From JACDAN01 sp963834825 (GTDB taxonomy: Bacteria; Actinomycetota; Thermoleophilia; Gaiellales; Gaiellaceae), in contig CAWICZ010000014.1 of the NCBI GenBank assembly GCA_963834825.1, forward strand, positions 620,001 through 684,000: a DNA stretch of 64,000 nt, given 5' to 3'. Position 1 is the stretch's first letter. Every line of letters starts with the position of its first letter. Under the pieces are notes generated by a model that ran no database searches, was not told the origin of the DNA, and was given only the letters and a program-made list of their open reading frames with translations. Both the position numbers and the translations under genes were made by a program. Shown here piece after piece: positions 42,502 through 52,437 of this stretch.

Positions 42502-43569
42502 TCAGGCTGCTGCTCGCTCCAGAGCGGCCATCAGCGTCTCGATGTCGTACGAGTCGTCGTGCCGCGCTCCGTTGACATAGAAGGTGGGCGTGCCGTTGAC
42601 GCCGCTTCGGACACCGCTCATGAAGTCCTCATGGACGCGTGCAGCGTGGGCATGCTCGCCCAGCTCGTGGTCGAACGACTGCACGTCGAGCCCGAGTTGC
42701 TCCGCGTACGTGTGGAGGTCGGAGTCGCCTAGGCGCCGCTGATTTTCATAGAGAAGGTCGTGCATCTCCCAGAACCTGCCCTGGGTCGACGCCGCCTCGG
42801 CAGCCTCCGCCGCTTGTTCGGCGTGGGGGTGCGAGGTCGTGATCGGGAAGTTGCGGAAGACAAACCGGAGCCGCTCGCCCATCCGCGCCTGAAGCTCCTT
42901 GATGATGGGATAGGCGGCGCCGCAGTACGGACACTCGTAGTCGCCGTACTCGACGAGCGTGACTGGGGCGTCGGCGGGTCCCTGTATGTGGTCGCGCGTG
43001 TCCGACACGGGAGCGGTGAGTGTCGCCTCCCACTGTGTGGTGCTCATGAGTCGCTCTCCTCGTCGAGGGTCGGCCAGTGCTCGAAGGATCCCGTCGGCGC
43101 CAGGGTTCACACCGACCGGAGAGACATAGCTCCACCGCACGATGCCTTCGGCGTCGATCACATAGAGCGCTCGCTCGCTCGTGCCCTCCTTGGCCCGATA
43201 CACCTGGTACGCCCGAGCCACTTCACCCTTGGGCTCGAAATCGGCAAGCAAGGGGAAGCGCAGGTTTCGATCCTTTGCAAAGGCCAGATGGGACCAAATC
43301 CCGTCGACCGAGATGCCCAACAGCTCGGCGTTGAACCTCTGAAACTCGGGCAGCAGTTCTTGGTACAGGGCCATCTGATCGGAGCAGACCGGGCTCCAGT
43401 CCTCCGGGTAGAACGCAAGGATCACAGGCTGACCGCGGAACTCGCCGAGCGAGACAGTTTGGTCGGGCGTCGAGAGCAGCTGGAACTCGGGAGCTTCGCT
43501 CCCGGGCGGGAGAGGCGTCGAATCAGATCTCATCGCAAGAAGTTCATCACTTCGCGGCCGAAGACGCAT
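42502..43569 (-). CDS. Peroxiredoxin-DsbA fusion protein
   Basis: 355 residues. The N-terminal half (about 20-165) is an AhpC/TSA-type peroxiredoxin: GSEAPEFQLLS, PVILAFYPEDWSPVC with the peroxidatic cysteine, and GISVDGIWSHLAFAKD. The C-terminal half (about 180-355) is a DsbA-like thioredoxin fold with the active site YGDYECPYCGAAYP and GVNGTPTFYVNG cis-proline loop. The junction MSTTQWEATLT looks like an old start codon. No signal peptide, so probably cytoplasmic. ATG 43569 is taken; ATG 43533, 12 codons in, is equally possible. Likely reduces peroxides using an attached dithiol module. Confidence 0.85.
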   Translation of the reverse strand: MRLRPRSDELLAMRSDSTPLPPGSEAPEFQLLSTPDQTVSLGEFRGQPVILAFYPEDWSPVCSDQMALYQELLPEFQRFNAELLGISVDGIWSHLAFAKDRNLRFPLLADFEPKGEVARAYQVYRAKEGTSERALYVIDAEGIVRWSYVSPVGVNPGADGILRALADPRRGERLMSTTQWEATLTAPVSDTRDHIQGPADAPVTLVEYGDYECPYCGAAYPIIKELQARMGERLRFVFRNFPITTSHPHAEQAAEAAEAASTQGRFWEMHDLLYENQRRLGDSDLHTYAEQLGLDVQSFDHELGEHAHAARVHEDFMSGVRSGVNGTPTFYVNGARHDDSYDIETLMAALERAAA

Positions 43570-43636
43570 GGACCCTAGCCATGCGTGGTGCTCTGAGAGT
43601 GCAGCCGTTAAGGCCTGCTCGGCGAGTCGGTGAAGC

Positions 43637-44659
43637 CTAGGACGCTTCGGCGTCGCTCAGGCCGAAGCAGCGGGCGACCGCCGCGGTGCGCGTGCTGACA
43701 CCGAGCTTGGCGTAGACGTTCTCGAGGTGCTTGCCGACGGTGCTCGGCGCGAGCCACAAACGGCGTGCGATCTCGGCGTTCGTCTTACCGCGGGCGACCC
43801 AGGCGAGGACCTCGCGTTCGCGTGCGGTCAGCTCGATCCCTTCGTGGCTCTCTTCGAGCAAGAGGGCGCCGTCGGCTTGCTGCACCGTCAGTCGCCGGTC
43901 GCCGCGACGTCGAGTCAGCAGCTTCGTGTCTCCCGACTCCAGCCACTCGACGAGCGCAGCCGGAAGCCGTCCGCCGCTCCCAGCCGGGAAGAACTCGCGG
44001 AGGAGGCGCTCGGTCGGGGGCGAGGCGAATTCGACCTCACCGCCGATGCCGAGCAGGATCACTCCGCGACGATCGTGCTCGTCCACGCGATCGAGCTCCG
44101 CGAGCGCCGCCTTGAGCAGCCGACGCGTCCTGGCAGCGAGCCAGATCCGCGCCAGATGCGGCTGTAGCAGATCGAGGAGAAGCCGGTCGCGTTGGGTGAA
44201 GTCGCGGCCGCGACTGCGAGCGAAGAGAAACGTCTTCGTGTGCCAGTGCTGCGAGGGAATCGAGACCTCCAGCTCGTACTCGATGCTCTGCGGTGCGAAC
44301 CAGTTGTCGTAGACCCAGGTCCGGTGCAGCTCGCGCTGGGTCAGGAAGTCGGAGACCTTGATTGCGTCGAAGTGACCCTCCTGCTGGCGTAGGCACAGCG
44401 GATGCTCCTCCGAGAGCACCCGCCAGCGCGTCTCGTTGTCGAGCTCGAAATCATTGTCTCCATCGTCGGGACGGACGAAATTCACGAGGTTCCGCCGGCG
44501 CACCCGATCGAGCTCGCAATAGGTGACCCAGTCGGCCTCCACGAGGTGGCCGAGCTCGTCGAGCAGGTCGGGCGTGAAGGGCTGATCGCCGCCGATGCTT
44601 TCCGCCTCGGCGATGAAGCGGAGCAGCTGCTCCGCGTCGCGGGTCGCGAGTGCAGGCAC
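43637..44659 (-). CDS. LuxR-family transcriptional regulator
   Basis: About 340 residues. C-terminal LuxR/GerE helix-turn-helix is clear: GIELTAREREVLAWVARGKTNAEIARRLWLAPSTVGKHLENVYAKLGVSTRTAAVARC (parts). The N-terminal two-thirds has a PAS/GAF-like or autoinducer-type sensor fold, not identified. GTG 44659 is chosen because the tandem copy has an in-frame stop just before the equivalent GTG; GTG 44698 would add 13 residues. No histidine kinase or receiver domain is adjacent. Ancestor of, or sibling to, the copy at 44766. Confidence 0.85.
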   Translation of the reverse strand: MPALATRDAEQLLRFIAEAESIGGDQPFTPDLLDELGHLVEADWVTYCELDRVRRRNLVNFVRPDDGDNDFELDNETRWRVLSEEHPLCLRQQEGHFDAIKVSDFLTQRELHRTWVYDNWFAPQSIEYELEVSIPSQHWHTKTFLFARSRGRDFTQRDRLLLDLLQPHLARIWLAARTRRLLKAALAELDRVDEHDRRGVILLGIGGEVEFASPPTERLLREFFPAGSGGRLPAALVEWLESGDTKLLTRRRGDRRLTVQQADGALLLEESHEGIELTAREREVLAWVARGKTNAEIARRLWLAPSTVGKHLENVYAKLGVSTRTAAVARCFGLSDAEAS

Positions 44660-44765
44660 GGCCTTCCCACGATACGACGAATCTCGACTGGACTCCACTC
44701 GCGGCCCCGGGCGAACTGGGTGCGTGGCGGTTCCGTCGCGGCCTAGCCGGCGAGTCGGTGAAGGC

Positions 44766-45787
44766 CTAGGACGCCTCGGCGTCGGTCAGACCGAAGCAGC
44801 GGGCGACCGCCGCGGTGCGCGTGCTGACACCGAGCTTGGCGTAGACGTTCTCGAGGTGCTTGCCGACCGTCTTTGGCGCGAGCCACAGAAGCTGCGCGAT
44901 CTCGGCGTTCGTCTTACCCCGGGCGACCCAGGCGAGTACCTCGCGTTCGCGTGCGGTCAGCTCGATCCCTTCGTGCCTCTCTTCGAGCAGCAGGGCGCCG
45001 TCGGCTTGCTGCACCGTCAGTCGCCGCTCGCCGCGACGTCGAATCAGCGGCTTCGTGTCTCCCGACTCGAGCCACTCAGTGAGCGCAGCGGGAAGCTGTC
45101 CGCCGCTCCTGGCCGGGAAGAACTCGCGGAGCAGGCGCTCGGTCGGGGGCGAGGCGAATTCGACCTCTCCGCCGAGGCCGAGCAGGATCACTCCGCGAGG
45201 GTCGTGCTCGTCAACGCGGTCGAGCTCGGCGAGCGCCGAGCTCAGCAGCCGATGCGTCCTCGCCGCGAGCCAGATCCGCGCAAGATGCGGCTGCAGCAGA
45301 TCGAGGAGGAGCCGGTCGCGCTCGGTGAAGTCGCGGCCGCCGCTGCGATCGAAGAGAAACGTCTTCGTGTGCCAGGGCGGCGAGGGAATCGTCACCACCA
45401 GCTCGTGCTCGGCGTCCCAGCGTGTGAACCAGGCGTCGTAGACCCAGGTCCGGTGCAACTCGCGCTGGGTCAGGAAGTCGGAGAGCTTGACTGCGCCGAA
45501 GTCTCCCTCCTGCTGGCGCTGGCAGAGCGGATGCTCCTCCAAGCACACCCGCCAGAGCGTCTCGTCGTCGAGCTCGAATCATCGTCTCCATCGTCGGCCC
45601 GGCCGAAATACACGAGGATCCGCCGGCGCACCCGATCGAGCTCGCAATAGGTGACCAAGTCGGCCTCCACGAGGTGTCCGAGCTCCCCAAGCAGTTCGGG
45701 CGTGAAGGGCTGATCGCCGCCGATGCTTTCCGCCTCGGCGACGAAGCGGAGCAGCTGCTCCGCGTCGCGGCTCGCGAGTGCAGGCAC
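44766..45787 (-). pseudogene. LuxR-family regulator, tandem duplicate with frameshift
   Basis: Near-duplicate of the upstream LuxR gene, offset 1128-1129 bases and including about 20 bases of 3' flank. GTG 45787 starts PALASRDAEQLLRFVAEAESIGG; a one-base loss in a T run near 45580 breaks the frame at DDGDDD where the sister reads DDGDNDFELDNE. The 3' part (to 44766) remains open with an intact LuxR helix-turn-helix and could be made from an internal start. Divergence between copies is visible in many residues (SQHWHTKT against SPPWHTKT), so the duplication is not very recent. Confidence 0.8.
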
Positions 45788-46017
45788 GGCGCTTCAAGGA
45801 TACGACGAATCTCGAATCGACTCCACTCCCGGCCCGGTGAGCTCGCGTGCCGGTGAGGCAAGCACTCGTGCGGGAGTGAAGCGGCGCTGCTAGCCGCCGA
45901 TCTCCACGTTTGCGCCGTCTTCAAAGATACGGCGTTTACCGAATGGTCACGAACGCGCGGCAGGCGCAGCATTTATCTCGTCGTCAGCTTCTCGAATTAC
46001 TTGAGGAAAGGAGTCTG

Positions 46018-47421
46018 ATGCTGCGTCTCGCATGCATCTGTGCCGTTGGAGGCTTCGCCTTGTTTGGTCTCGTTGGCAGCCTTGCTGGTGCTTCAACCGC
46101 CACCACCTCCGCGAACGTGCTGGCCCCGCTCGCAACTTCCGCGAACACCCACGGCAAGGTCCGATCCGATGCCGTCACCGCCTGGAACGCGAACGCCGGC
46201 CAAGCCGCTATCGCTGCCTGCATGCCTCCCAACGCCGACCCGCTCCACGAATCGCGTCTCTATGCGATGGCGCATGTCGCCATCCACGATGCCCTCAACG
46301 CGATTGACCGCCGCTCGCGTCCCTACGCATTCAGCGCGAGAGCGCGTCGAGGGGCGTCTCCCGAGGCCGCCGTCGCCGCGGCCGCACGAGACGTGCTGGT
46401 CGCAGTGCTCAGCCAGCCTCCTGCAATCTTCCCGCCGGAATGCGGCGCCGCGGGCGTCGCGAGCGTCGAAGCCGACTACGCGGCGGCGCTCGGCTCCATT
46501 TCGGACAGTCGAGCCAAGACGCGCGGGATCGAGGTGGGAAGGGCCGCCGCCGCGGCCATCCTCGCACTGCGCTCCGCGGACGGCGCGGACACTCCCTTGA
46601 TCGTCACCGACTACCTGGAGGGCACGAACCCCGGCGAGTACCGCTTCACGCCCGGCACCCCGTTCGCGTTCGCACCGGGCTGGGGAAACGTGACCCCCTT
46701 CGTGCTGCGAGACAGCTCCCAGTTCCGTCCAGGGCCGCCCTACGCGGTGACGTCGAGGAAGTACACCGCCGACTTCGTCGAGGTCAAACGTCTCGGTGGT
46801 GACGGCATCACCACGCCCAGCGCACGCACCACCGAACAGACCGAGATCGCCCTCTTCTGGCTCGAGAGCTCCCCGCTGCAGTGGAATCGGATCGCACGAA
46901 CCGTCGCCGCCGGAACACGGCTTGATCTCTGGGAGCAGGCGCGGCTGTACGGCCTGCTGAACATGGCGCTCACCGACGGCTACATCGGCTCCTTCGAGAC
47001 CAAATACCACTACAACTACTGGCGCCCGGTGACCGCGATCCAGACCGCCGACACCGACGGCAACCCGAACACCAGCGCCGACCCGACCTGGACGCCACTG
47101 GTCACCACACCCCCCGTCCCGGACTACGACTCGGCGCACAGCGTCGAAGGAGGAGCAGCCGCCAAGGTCCTCAAACGGTTCTTCGGCACCGACCACATCA
47201 GCTTTGAGACCTGCAGCCTGACGCTGCCGCCCGGGAGCACCTGCACCGACCCGACGCCCGTCCTACGCCGCTACACCAGCTTCTCCCAAGCGGCCGCGGA
47301 GAACGGACTCTCGCGCATCCTCAACGGGTTCCACTTCCGCAAGGCGGTCGATGAAGGGATCGAGCACGGCCGCAAGATCGGCGACCGCGCCGTCGACCGC
47401 TTCCTGCGGCCCGGGAACTGA
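46018..47421 (+). CDS. Secreted PAP2/vanadium haloperoxidase-family protein
   Basis: 467 residues from ATG 46018, preceded by AAAGGAG; an in-frame start at 45910 would add a long tail in front of a good signal peptide (MLRLACICAVGGFALFGLVGSLAGAST) and is rejected. Vanadate-site motifs: KYHYNYWRP, DYDSAHSVEGG and SRILNGFHFRKAVDEG, i.e. K/R, S-x-H and the R-x4-H-like segment of vanadium chloroperoxidases. Conserved DALN and HDALNA-type early motif. Probably an extracytoplasmic haloperoxidase or acid phosphatase-like enzyme. The SD is identical to that of the first gene of the window. Confidence 0.82.
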   Translation: MLRLACICAVGGFALFGLVGSLAGASTATTSANVLAPLATSANTHGKVRSDAVTAWNANAGQAAIAACMPPNADPLHESRLYAMAHVAIHDALNAIDRRSRPYAFSARARRGASPEAAVAAAARDVLVAVLSQPPAIFPPECGAAGVASVEADYAAALGSISDSRAKTRGIEVGRAAAAAILALRSADGADTPLIVTDYLEGTNPGEYRFTPGTPFAFAPGWGNVTPFVLRDSSQFRPGPPYAVTSRKYTADFVEVKRLGGDGITTPSARTTEQTEIALFWLESSPLQWNRIARTVAAGTRLDLWEQARLYGLLNMALTDGYIGSFETKYHYNYWRPVTAIQTADTDGNPNTSADPTWTPLVTTPPVPDYDSAHSVEGGAAAKVLKRFFGTDHISFETCSLTLPPGSTCTDPTPVLRRYTSFSQAAAENGLSRILNGFHFRKAVDEGIEHGRKIGDRAVDRFLRPGN

Positions 47422-47436
47422 GAGCTCACGTTGCTC

Positions 47437-47467
47437 GAGCGAGGCTCCGCCGAGCGGGGCCTCGCTC
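47437..47467. terminator. Bidirectional hairpin between convergent genes
   Basis: GAGCGAGGC (47437-47445) and GCCTCGCTC (47459-47467) form a 9-bp perfect stem with a 13-base loop, between the ends of the convergent haloperoxidase-like gene and the hydrolase at 47520. No U-tract on either strand. Plausible shared terminator. Confidence 0.45.
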
Positions 47468-47519
47468 TGGTGTCCGACACCGCTCCGCGAAATCGGTCCG
47501 GCTTCGGACAGCCGAGGCC

Positions 47520-48763
47520 TTAGACGGGCTTCCGAGATCGCACCCAGGCGGCGAAGGCCTCGATCGCATCGACGACCGTCTCGAAGCGAATCGAATGGAA
47601 GATGTCGAACGCGTGCTGGCCGCCGGGGAGCTCCGCATAGACGACGGGGTGAGACGAGACGCTCCGCAGCCGCTCGACGAAGCGTCGCGCGTCCTCGACG
47701 AGCACGACTGTGTCGCGATCGCCGTGCGTGATGAAGAACGGCGGCGCATCGGTTCGGACTGATGCCATGGGTGACGAGGGTCGTCGCTCCTCGGTGCCGG
47801 TCGAGCCGTAGTAGCCGTACAGCGAAATTGCGGCCGTGACGGACGTGTCCGCACGCTCGAAACCAGGTTGGAACGCCGGGTCGTCGGGCGTGAGCGCAGC
47901 CATGGACGCCAGGTGACCGCCTGCGGAGCTACCCGCCACGAACACCACCGCCGGGTCGGCGCCGTACTCGTGGCCGTGCTCCCGCACCCAGGCGAGCACT
48001 TTCTTGACGTCGATCAGATGATCCGGGAACCTCGCGGCCGGGCTCAGCCGGTAGTTGGCGCTGATGCAGACCCAACCCTGGCTCGCGAGCCGGTAGATGA
48101 GGGGGCGCGCCTCGCGGTTCTTCCGGCCGCTTCGGAACGCTCCTCCGTGCAGGTAGACGAGCGTGGGGGCGCCGGGCAGACCGGAGCGACGGCGGTAGAC
48201 GTCGAGCAGATTCCACTTCCCCGCGGCGCCGTAACTGATGTTCGCGATCCGCTCGACAGCGCGAGGGCGGAGAGGGAACGGCGCCGAACAGGATGCGGGC
48301 GACCGGCAGCCGGCGGCGTAGCCGAGCAGCCGGCTCGGGGTCGATCGCGGACCGCCAATCCAGCGCCGAGGCCGTCACTCAACGCACGCTCGAGCACCGG
48401 GCGGGTCCGCAGCGCTCGCCGGACGACGACCGCGAGCCCGACCGTCGTCAGGACGGCCAGACCGAACCCGACCCAACCGACCGGCGTGTCGATGTCGCCC
48501 TGGCCAATGGCCAACAACGTCGAGGCGAGAAGGACATAGAAGGCAACGAACGGCAGCTCGTTGACGAGGAAGCCAAACCAGTAGCTCACGTTCGAAGGGC
48601 TCGACTGCCGCGGCCGCGGTGGCGCCAGCGCGAACACTGTGCACACCGCCAACAGCGTCGTCGTCACCAGGTAGCCGATCGGCACAGTCGGCACCGTACG
48701 CGGAGCCGAAGGCGTTGCATTCGCCGTATGGAGCCAGGCTCGAGCCGATGCTCTCGGCTCCAC
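47520..48763 (-). pseudogene. Membrane-anchored alpha/beta hydrolase, two frameshifts
   Basis: Reading three frames restores one protein of about 413 residues: an N-terminal membrane part with three to four helices (LVTTTLLAVCTVFALA, WFGFLVNELPFVAFYVLLAST, VGFGLAVLTTVGLAVVV) from GTG/ATG near 48763; a shift near 48365 to LDWRSAIDPEP; another near 48263 (C3 run) to RAVERIANISYGAAGKWNLLDVYR; then the hydrolase with YLHGGAFRSG, nucleophile AGSSAGGHLAS, acid HGDRDTVV and GGQHAFD histidine. All catalytic residues exist in the final frame. Resembles bd-FAE/esterase-lipase enzymes. Two shifts make an active full-length product unlikely unless they are sequence errors. Confidence 0.65.
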
Positions 48764-48861
48764 GGCATGGACGTCGAGGCGACGAAAGGCGGGCTGGCCG
48801 CCGCCGCACCCTGAGACAGGGCCGCGGCTCGGCGCCGACGCCTGAGCCGGTGAACGACCCG

Positions 48862-49062
48862 TCAGTCGACCAGGAACGTCACCTTGAGGTGGACGTGGAA
48901 CTCCTTGACGGCACCGTCTTCGGTGATGACTTCCTGACCGTCCACCCAGGCTCCCTGGATGTTCCTGACCGTCTCGCCGGCCTTCGCAATGCCTTGCCGG
49001 CAGGCCTCCTCGAAGCTCTCGGGCGAGGTCGCGGTCAGCTCGATGATCTTGGCAACGGACAC
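48862..49062 (-). CDS. Dodecin family flavin-binding protein
   Basis: 66 residues from GTG 49062, preceded on the coding strand by AAAGGAGGG. Sequence VAKIIELTATSPESFEEACRQGI and AWVDGQEV ... FHVHLKVTFLVD match dodecin, a small dodecameric protein that stores or buffers flavins. The motif around residue 38-46 (NIQGAWVDG) holds the tryptophan that stacks on flavin. Confidence 0.93.
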   Translation of the reverse strand: MSVAKIIELTATSPESFEEACRQGIAKAGETVRNIQGAWVDGQEVITEDGAVKEFHVHLKVTFLVD

Positions 49063-49106
49063 AGTTGCCCTCCTTTCACTGGTCGACTCTCCCTGGCAGG
49101 ACGACT

Positions 49107-50699
49107 CTAGGTCTTCGCCTCCGCTCCGGCGGCAGTGAGTGCCCGGCGGAGCCGTTCGTGCGCCTCGAGCTCCTGCTCCACGGGCCCGATCACGAGCTCC
49201 TGGGCGACCTCGTCGACCTTCCTTCGCAGGGCGCGGGCGGCTGCGCGCGAGCGGCGCCGCGCGCCGATCCCGTTGACCAACCGCGCCAGGAACGCCAGCA
49301 CGATCCCCGCCAAGGCTCCGCCCAGCAACAGCACCGTCGGAATCGGGATCCCGCGGACCTCGGGCGTCGGGATCACGTCGTCGACACGCAGGTACCCGAA
49401 GACGGCGAGGACGAGGAGCCACACGAGCCCCGCGGCGACCGCCACCGCGAGCAGTCCCTGGAGCACGGCGGCAACGCTCCACCACCGCGGCCGGGTCACG
49501 CGGAGGTCTGCGCCGCCCACGGCGCGGTCGAGACGGTCGGCGACTCGTCCCTCGTTCGCCGTGGCCGCGTCCCGGACGAGGGTCGGCCATGGCGCGGGAA
49601 GGCCGGCGACTGCACGGTCAGCGAGGGTTCGCGCCGCGGTGGCGACCTGCGCGTGCTGAACCTCGGACGGCGGGGGAAGTGACGTCCGGCCTGGCTCCGG
49701 AGACGCCTCTGCGACGCGGTCGCGGAGGCGGAGCCGACGCAGGGGGTCGGGGCGGAAGCGGCGCACCCAGCGGACGAACGGCCAGCCGGTCGTGAGCGTT
49801 CCGCGGTGCCGGTGCGCGGCGTCAACGGCCCGCACGACCCGTGGAACGCCCCCCGCCTCTTCGAGCGCTGCTAGCAGTCGCTCGCGGTCGGCGCGCTGGA
49901 CGCCTGCGGGCTCTCCCTCGCCGCACCGCTCTCGCAATGTGCCGGCCGCGGCCGTGACGTCCGCCGCCAGTCGCGCGACAGCGGCGTCGCGAGCCGCGAC
50001 TCGCTCGGCGAGGAGGCGGCGAAGCGAATCGAGCCCCTCGCCGGTCCGGGCCGAGACGACCAACATCGGCACGGTGCGAAGCCCCTCGTCTGCCAGAAGG
50101 CGCGAGACGTCGTCCCTCCAGACGGCGACCTCGCCCGGAGAGAGAAGATCGGCCTGGTTCAGCACCACCGCCATCGCCGCGCCGTGCGTGCGCAGCGGTC
50201 GGAGGTACCCATCGTGCAGGGACGCGTCGGCGTACTTCTGCGGCTCGACGACCCAGACGACGAGGTCGGCAAGCTCGACGATTCGGTCGACCTCGAGCCG
50301 GTGCGCCGTCTCGACGGAGTCGAAGTCCGGCAGGTCGAGCAGCGCGAGGCCCCGGAGGGTGCCGTCCTCGAGGCGGTGACGCCGCCCGATCTGGAGCCAG
50401 TCGAGCAATGGGTCCGCGCCGTCGCCCCACACTGCCGCCTGGCCCTCGGACGTGGTCGGTCGGCGGCGGCCGACCATGGCCAGGTCGGAGCCGGAGAGGG
50501 CGTTGAAGAGCAGCGACTTGCCGACGCCCGTCGGTCCCGCCAGTGCGACCACGGTGTTCTCGATGCCGAGGCCGAGTCGGGCGCCCGCCTTCTCCGTCAC
50601 CGCGCGGGCGGCCGCAACGGCTTCCGGCTCGAGCCGGCCGTCCGCGACCTCGACCGCCTCGGCGAGCGCCGTCAACCTGCGGTCGAGGTCGCGGCTCAC
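49107..50699 (-). CDS. Dynamin-like membrane GTPase, second of pair
   Basis: 530 residues from GTG 50699, which overlaps the stop of the preceding GTPase (GTGA). G1 GPTGVGKS, G3 DLPDFD and G4 NQAD are visible, and a pair of membrane helices lies at about residues 400-455 (AVLQGLLAVAVAAGLVWLLVLAVFGYL, LLLGGALAGIVLAFLARLV). Resembles the DynA/DynB-type actinobacterial dynamin-like pair that supports division septa; which is which cannot be told here. The in-frame sequence upstream of GTG 50699 overlaps the partner gene and is not used. Confidence 0.85.
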   Translation of the reverse strand: MSRDLDRRLTALAEAVEVADGRLEPEAVAAARAVTEKAGARLGLGIENTVVALAGPTGVGKSLLFNALSGSDLAMVGRRRPTTSEGQAAVWGDGADPLLDWLQIGRRHRLEDGTLRGLALLDLPDFDSVETAHRLEVDRIVELADLVVWVVEPQKYADASLHDGYLRPLRTHGAAMAVVLNQADLLSPGEVAVWRDDVSRLLADEGLRTVPMLVVSARTGEGLDSLRRLLAERVAARDAAVARLAADVTAAAGTLRERCGEGEPAGVQRADRERLLAALEEAGGVPRVVRAVDAAHRHRGTLTTGWPFVRWVRRFRPDPLRRLRLRDRVAEASPEPGRTSLPPPSEVQHAQVATAARTLADRAVAGLPAPWPTLVRDAATANEGRVADRLDRAVGGADLRVTRPRWWSVAAVLQGLLAVAVAAGLVWLLVLAVFGYLRVDDVIPTPEVRGIPIPTVLLLGGALAGIVLAFLARLVNGIGARRRSRAAARALRRKVDEVAQELVIGPVEQELEAHERLRRALTAAGAEAKT

Positions 50700-52372
50700 G
50701 AAGCTCGTCTGACCGCGTCGATCGCCCCGTGCAGCCGAGCGAACCCTTCCGCCTCGGTCGCCGCGCTCTCGATCAGGGCCTCGAAGCGTTCCGCGTCGGC
50801 TCGGAGCACCTGGTCGGCGCGCTCGACGAGATCCCGGCGCGCCTGTGCGGCAAGCTCGCGCACGGCCTGGTCGCCGAAGATCGCCTCGAGCACCTTCTGC
50901 CCGAGGGCCGAGGTACCGCCGGCGACGACCACCTCGAGCCCCGTCAGGCCGCCGGTCTGGGCAAAGACTGCGAGCATCACCGTGAGACCGGCGCCGTTGA
51001 CGCCGAGCGATGCGAGGCGCGCCGAGGTCCGCTTGGACGCGCCTTCTCGGCGTACGAGCTCCATGACGAAGCCCTGCCAGGCGCGGACCTGCTCCTCGGT
51101 CTCGATTCGCAGTTGATCCGCTGCACGATCGAGCCCAGGCGTCGCCTCGAGCAGCGCCCTGCCGGCCTCGCGCTCCCGCCACGAGCGCGCGACGCGCTCG
51201 GCAGCCCGCTCTCCAGCGGCCCGCACGACCGCCTCGAGGCGGTGCTCCACCGCCACTCGCAGCTCTTCGCCGGCGCCCGGCTTGCCGGTGACGATGCTCT
51301 TCAACCGGTCACGAGCGGCTCCGATGCGCGACTGGAGCGCTCGCATCACGTCGCCGGTCCCGACGACGTCGTGCCAGCGGTCGAGGACCTCGCCGCGAAG
51401 GAGTGATCCGCTCCGCAAGGCGTCCTCGACCTCGCGCCGTGCCCCTGCGTACGCGAGATCGATCTCGGCGCGAAGCTCAGCCGCGGCCGAGAGCTGGTCG
51501 GCGACGGCGCGCTCGACCGTGCCCGCGCGAGCCGGGAGGCTTGCGACGGCGCCGCTCAACGTTCGCCGGATCAGGTCCGCCCGCGCCTGCGCGTCGGCGG
51601 CCAGTCCATCCAACCACCGTCGTACCGGCGCGAGCGCCTGGCGGGGAATCAGCTCGTCCTCGAGCGTGACTTCGCGAACGACGAGCAGGTCGGCGTCGAG
51701 GCTCTGCGTGCGCATCATCTCGCTCATGTGGCTCGCAACCTCACGCTCGGCGTCCTGGGGAACGCGGTTGAGCACGATGGACATCGCCGTCCCGCGGTCG
51801 CGTGCGGTGCGGAGGAACTCCCACGGCACGGCGTCCGCGTAGCGCAGGGCGGTGGTCACGAACAGCCAGCCGTCGGCGGCCGTGAGCAGCTGGTTCGCAA
51901 GCGCTCGGTTCTCCGCGAGCACCGAGTCGATGTCGGGGGAGTCGAGCAGGGCGAGACCCGAGGGAAGGGTCGCCTCCGTGACGAGCTGGAGCGTTCCCGG
52001 CGCCGGCGAGCCGCCGGTCGCCCGCGGGACACGGGGGAGGATCCGATCGCCCTCGAACCAGCGGAGATCGTCAGGATGGCAGGCAAGGACGGGCGCGCGG
52101 GTCGTCGGGCGGAGCACCCCTGCCGGGCTCACCACCGCGCCGACGAGGCTGTTCACGAGCGTCGATTTCCCGGCGCCGGTCGAGCCCCCGACCACCATCA
52201 GCACGGGTGCGTCCATCTGAGACAGGCGCGGAAGGAGATAGTCGTCGGCCTGCGCGACGAGATCGGCGCGGGCCTGGCGCGCTTCGGCCGCGCCCGGAAC
52301 CTCGAGCTCCAGACGCACAGCGGAAAGCTCGTCTCGTAGGCGCCCGACCGCCTCGGGCAGCTCGGGTCTCAT
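50696..52372 (-). CDS. Dynamin-like membrane GTPase, first of pair
   Basis: 558 residues. G1 GGSTGAGKST near residue 63, G3 DSPDID, then long amphipathic helices and a hydrophobic pair of segments at about residues 430-475 (GLTVMLAVFAQTGGLTGLEVVVAGG). Membrane-active GTPase of the dynamin superfamily. Stop overlaps the start of the second GTPase, so both are made in step, as expected for hetero-oligomers. Dodecin lies downstream but is probably separate. Confidence 0.87.
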   Translation of the reverse strand: MRPELPEAVGRLRDELSAVRLELEVPGAAEARQARADLVAQADDYLLPRLSQMDAPVLMVVGGSTGAGKSTLVNSLVGAVVSPAGVLRPTTRAPVLACHPDDLRWFEGDRILPRVPRATGGSPAPGTLQLVTEATLPSGLALLDSPDIDSVLAENRALANQLLTAADGWLFVTTALRYADAVPWEFLRTARDRGTAMSIVLNRVPQDAEREVASHMSEMMRTQSLDADLLVVREVTLEDELIPRQALAPVRRWLDGLAADAQARADLIRRTLSGAVASLPARAGTVERAVADQLSAAAELRAEIDLAYAGARREVEDALRSGSLLRGEVLDRWHDVVGTGDVMRALQSRIGAARDRLKSIVTGKPGAGEELRVAVEHRLEAVVRAAGERAAERVARSWREREAGRALLEATPGLDRAADQLRIETEEQVRAWQGFVMELVRREGASKRTSARLASLGVNGAGLTVMLAVFAQTGGLTGLEVVVAGGTSALGQKVLEAIFGDQAVRELAAQARRDLVERADQVLRADAERFEALIESAATEAEGFARLHGAIDAVRRAS

Positions 52373-52437
52373 CGGATCCCCCGACCCGGGAACACGTCGC
52401 GGAGATCATTGCAGGCAATCGTCGAAGCTCGATTCCC

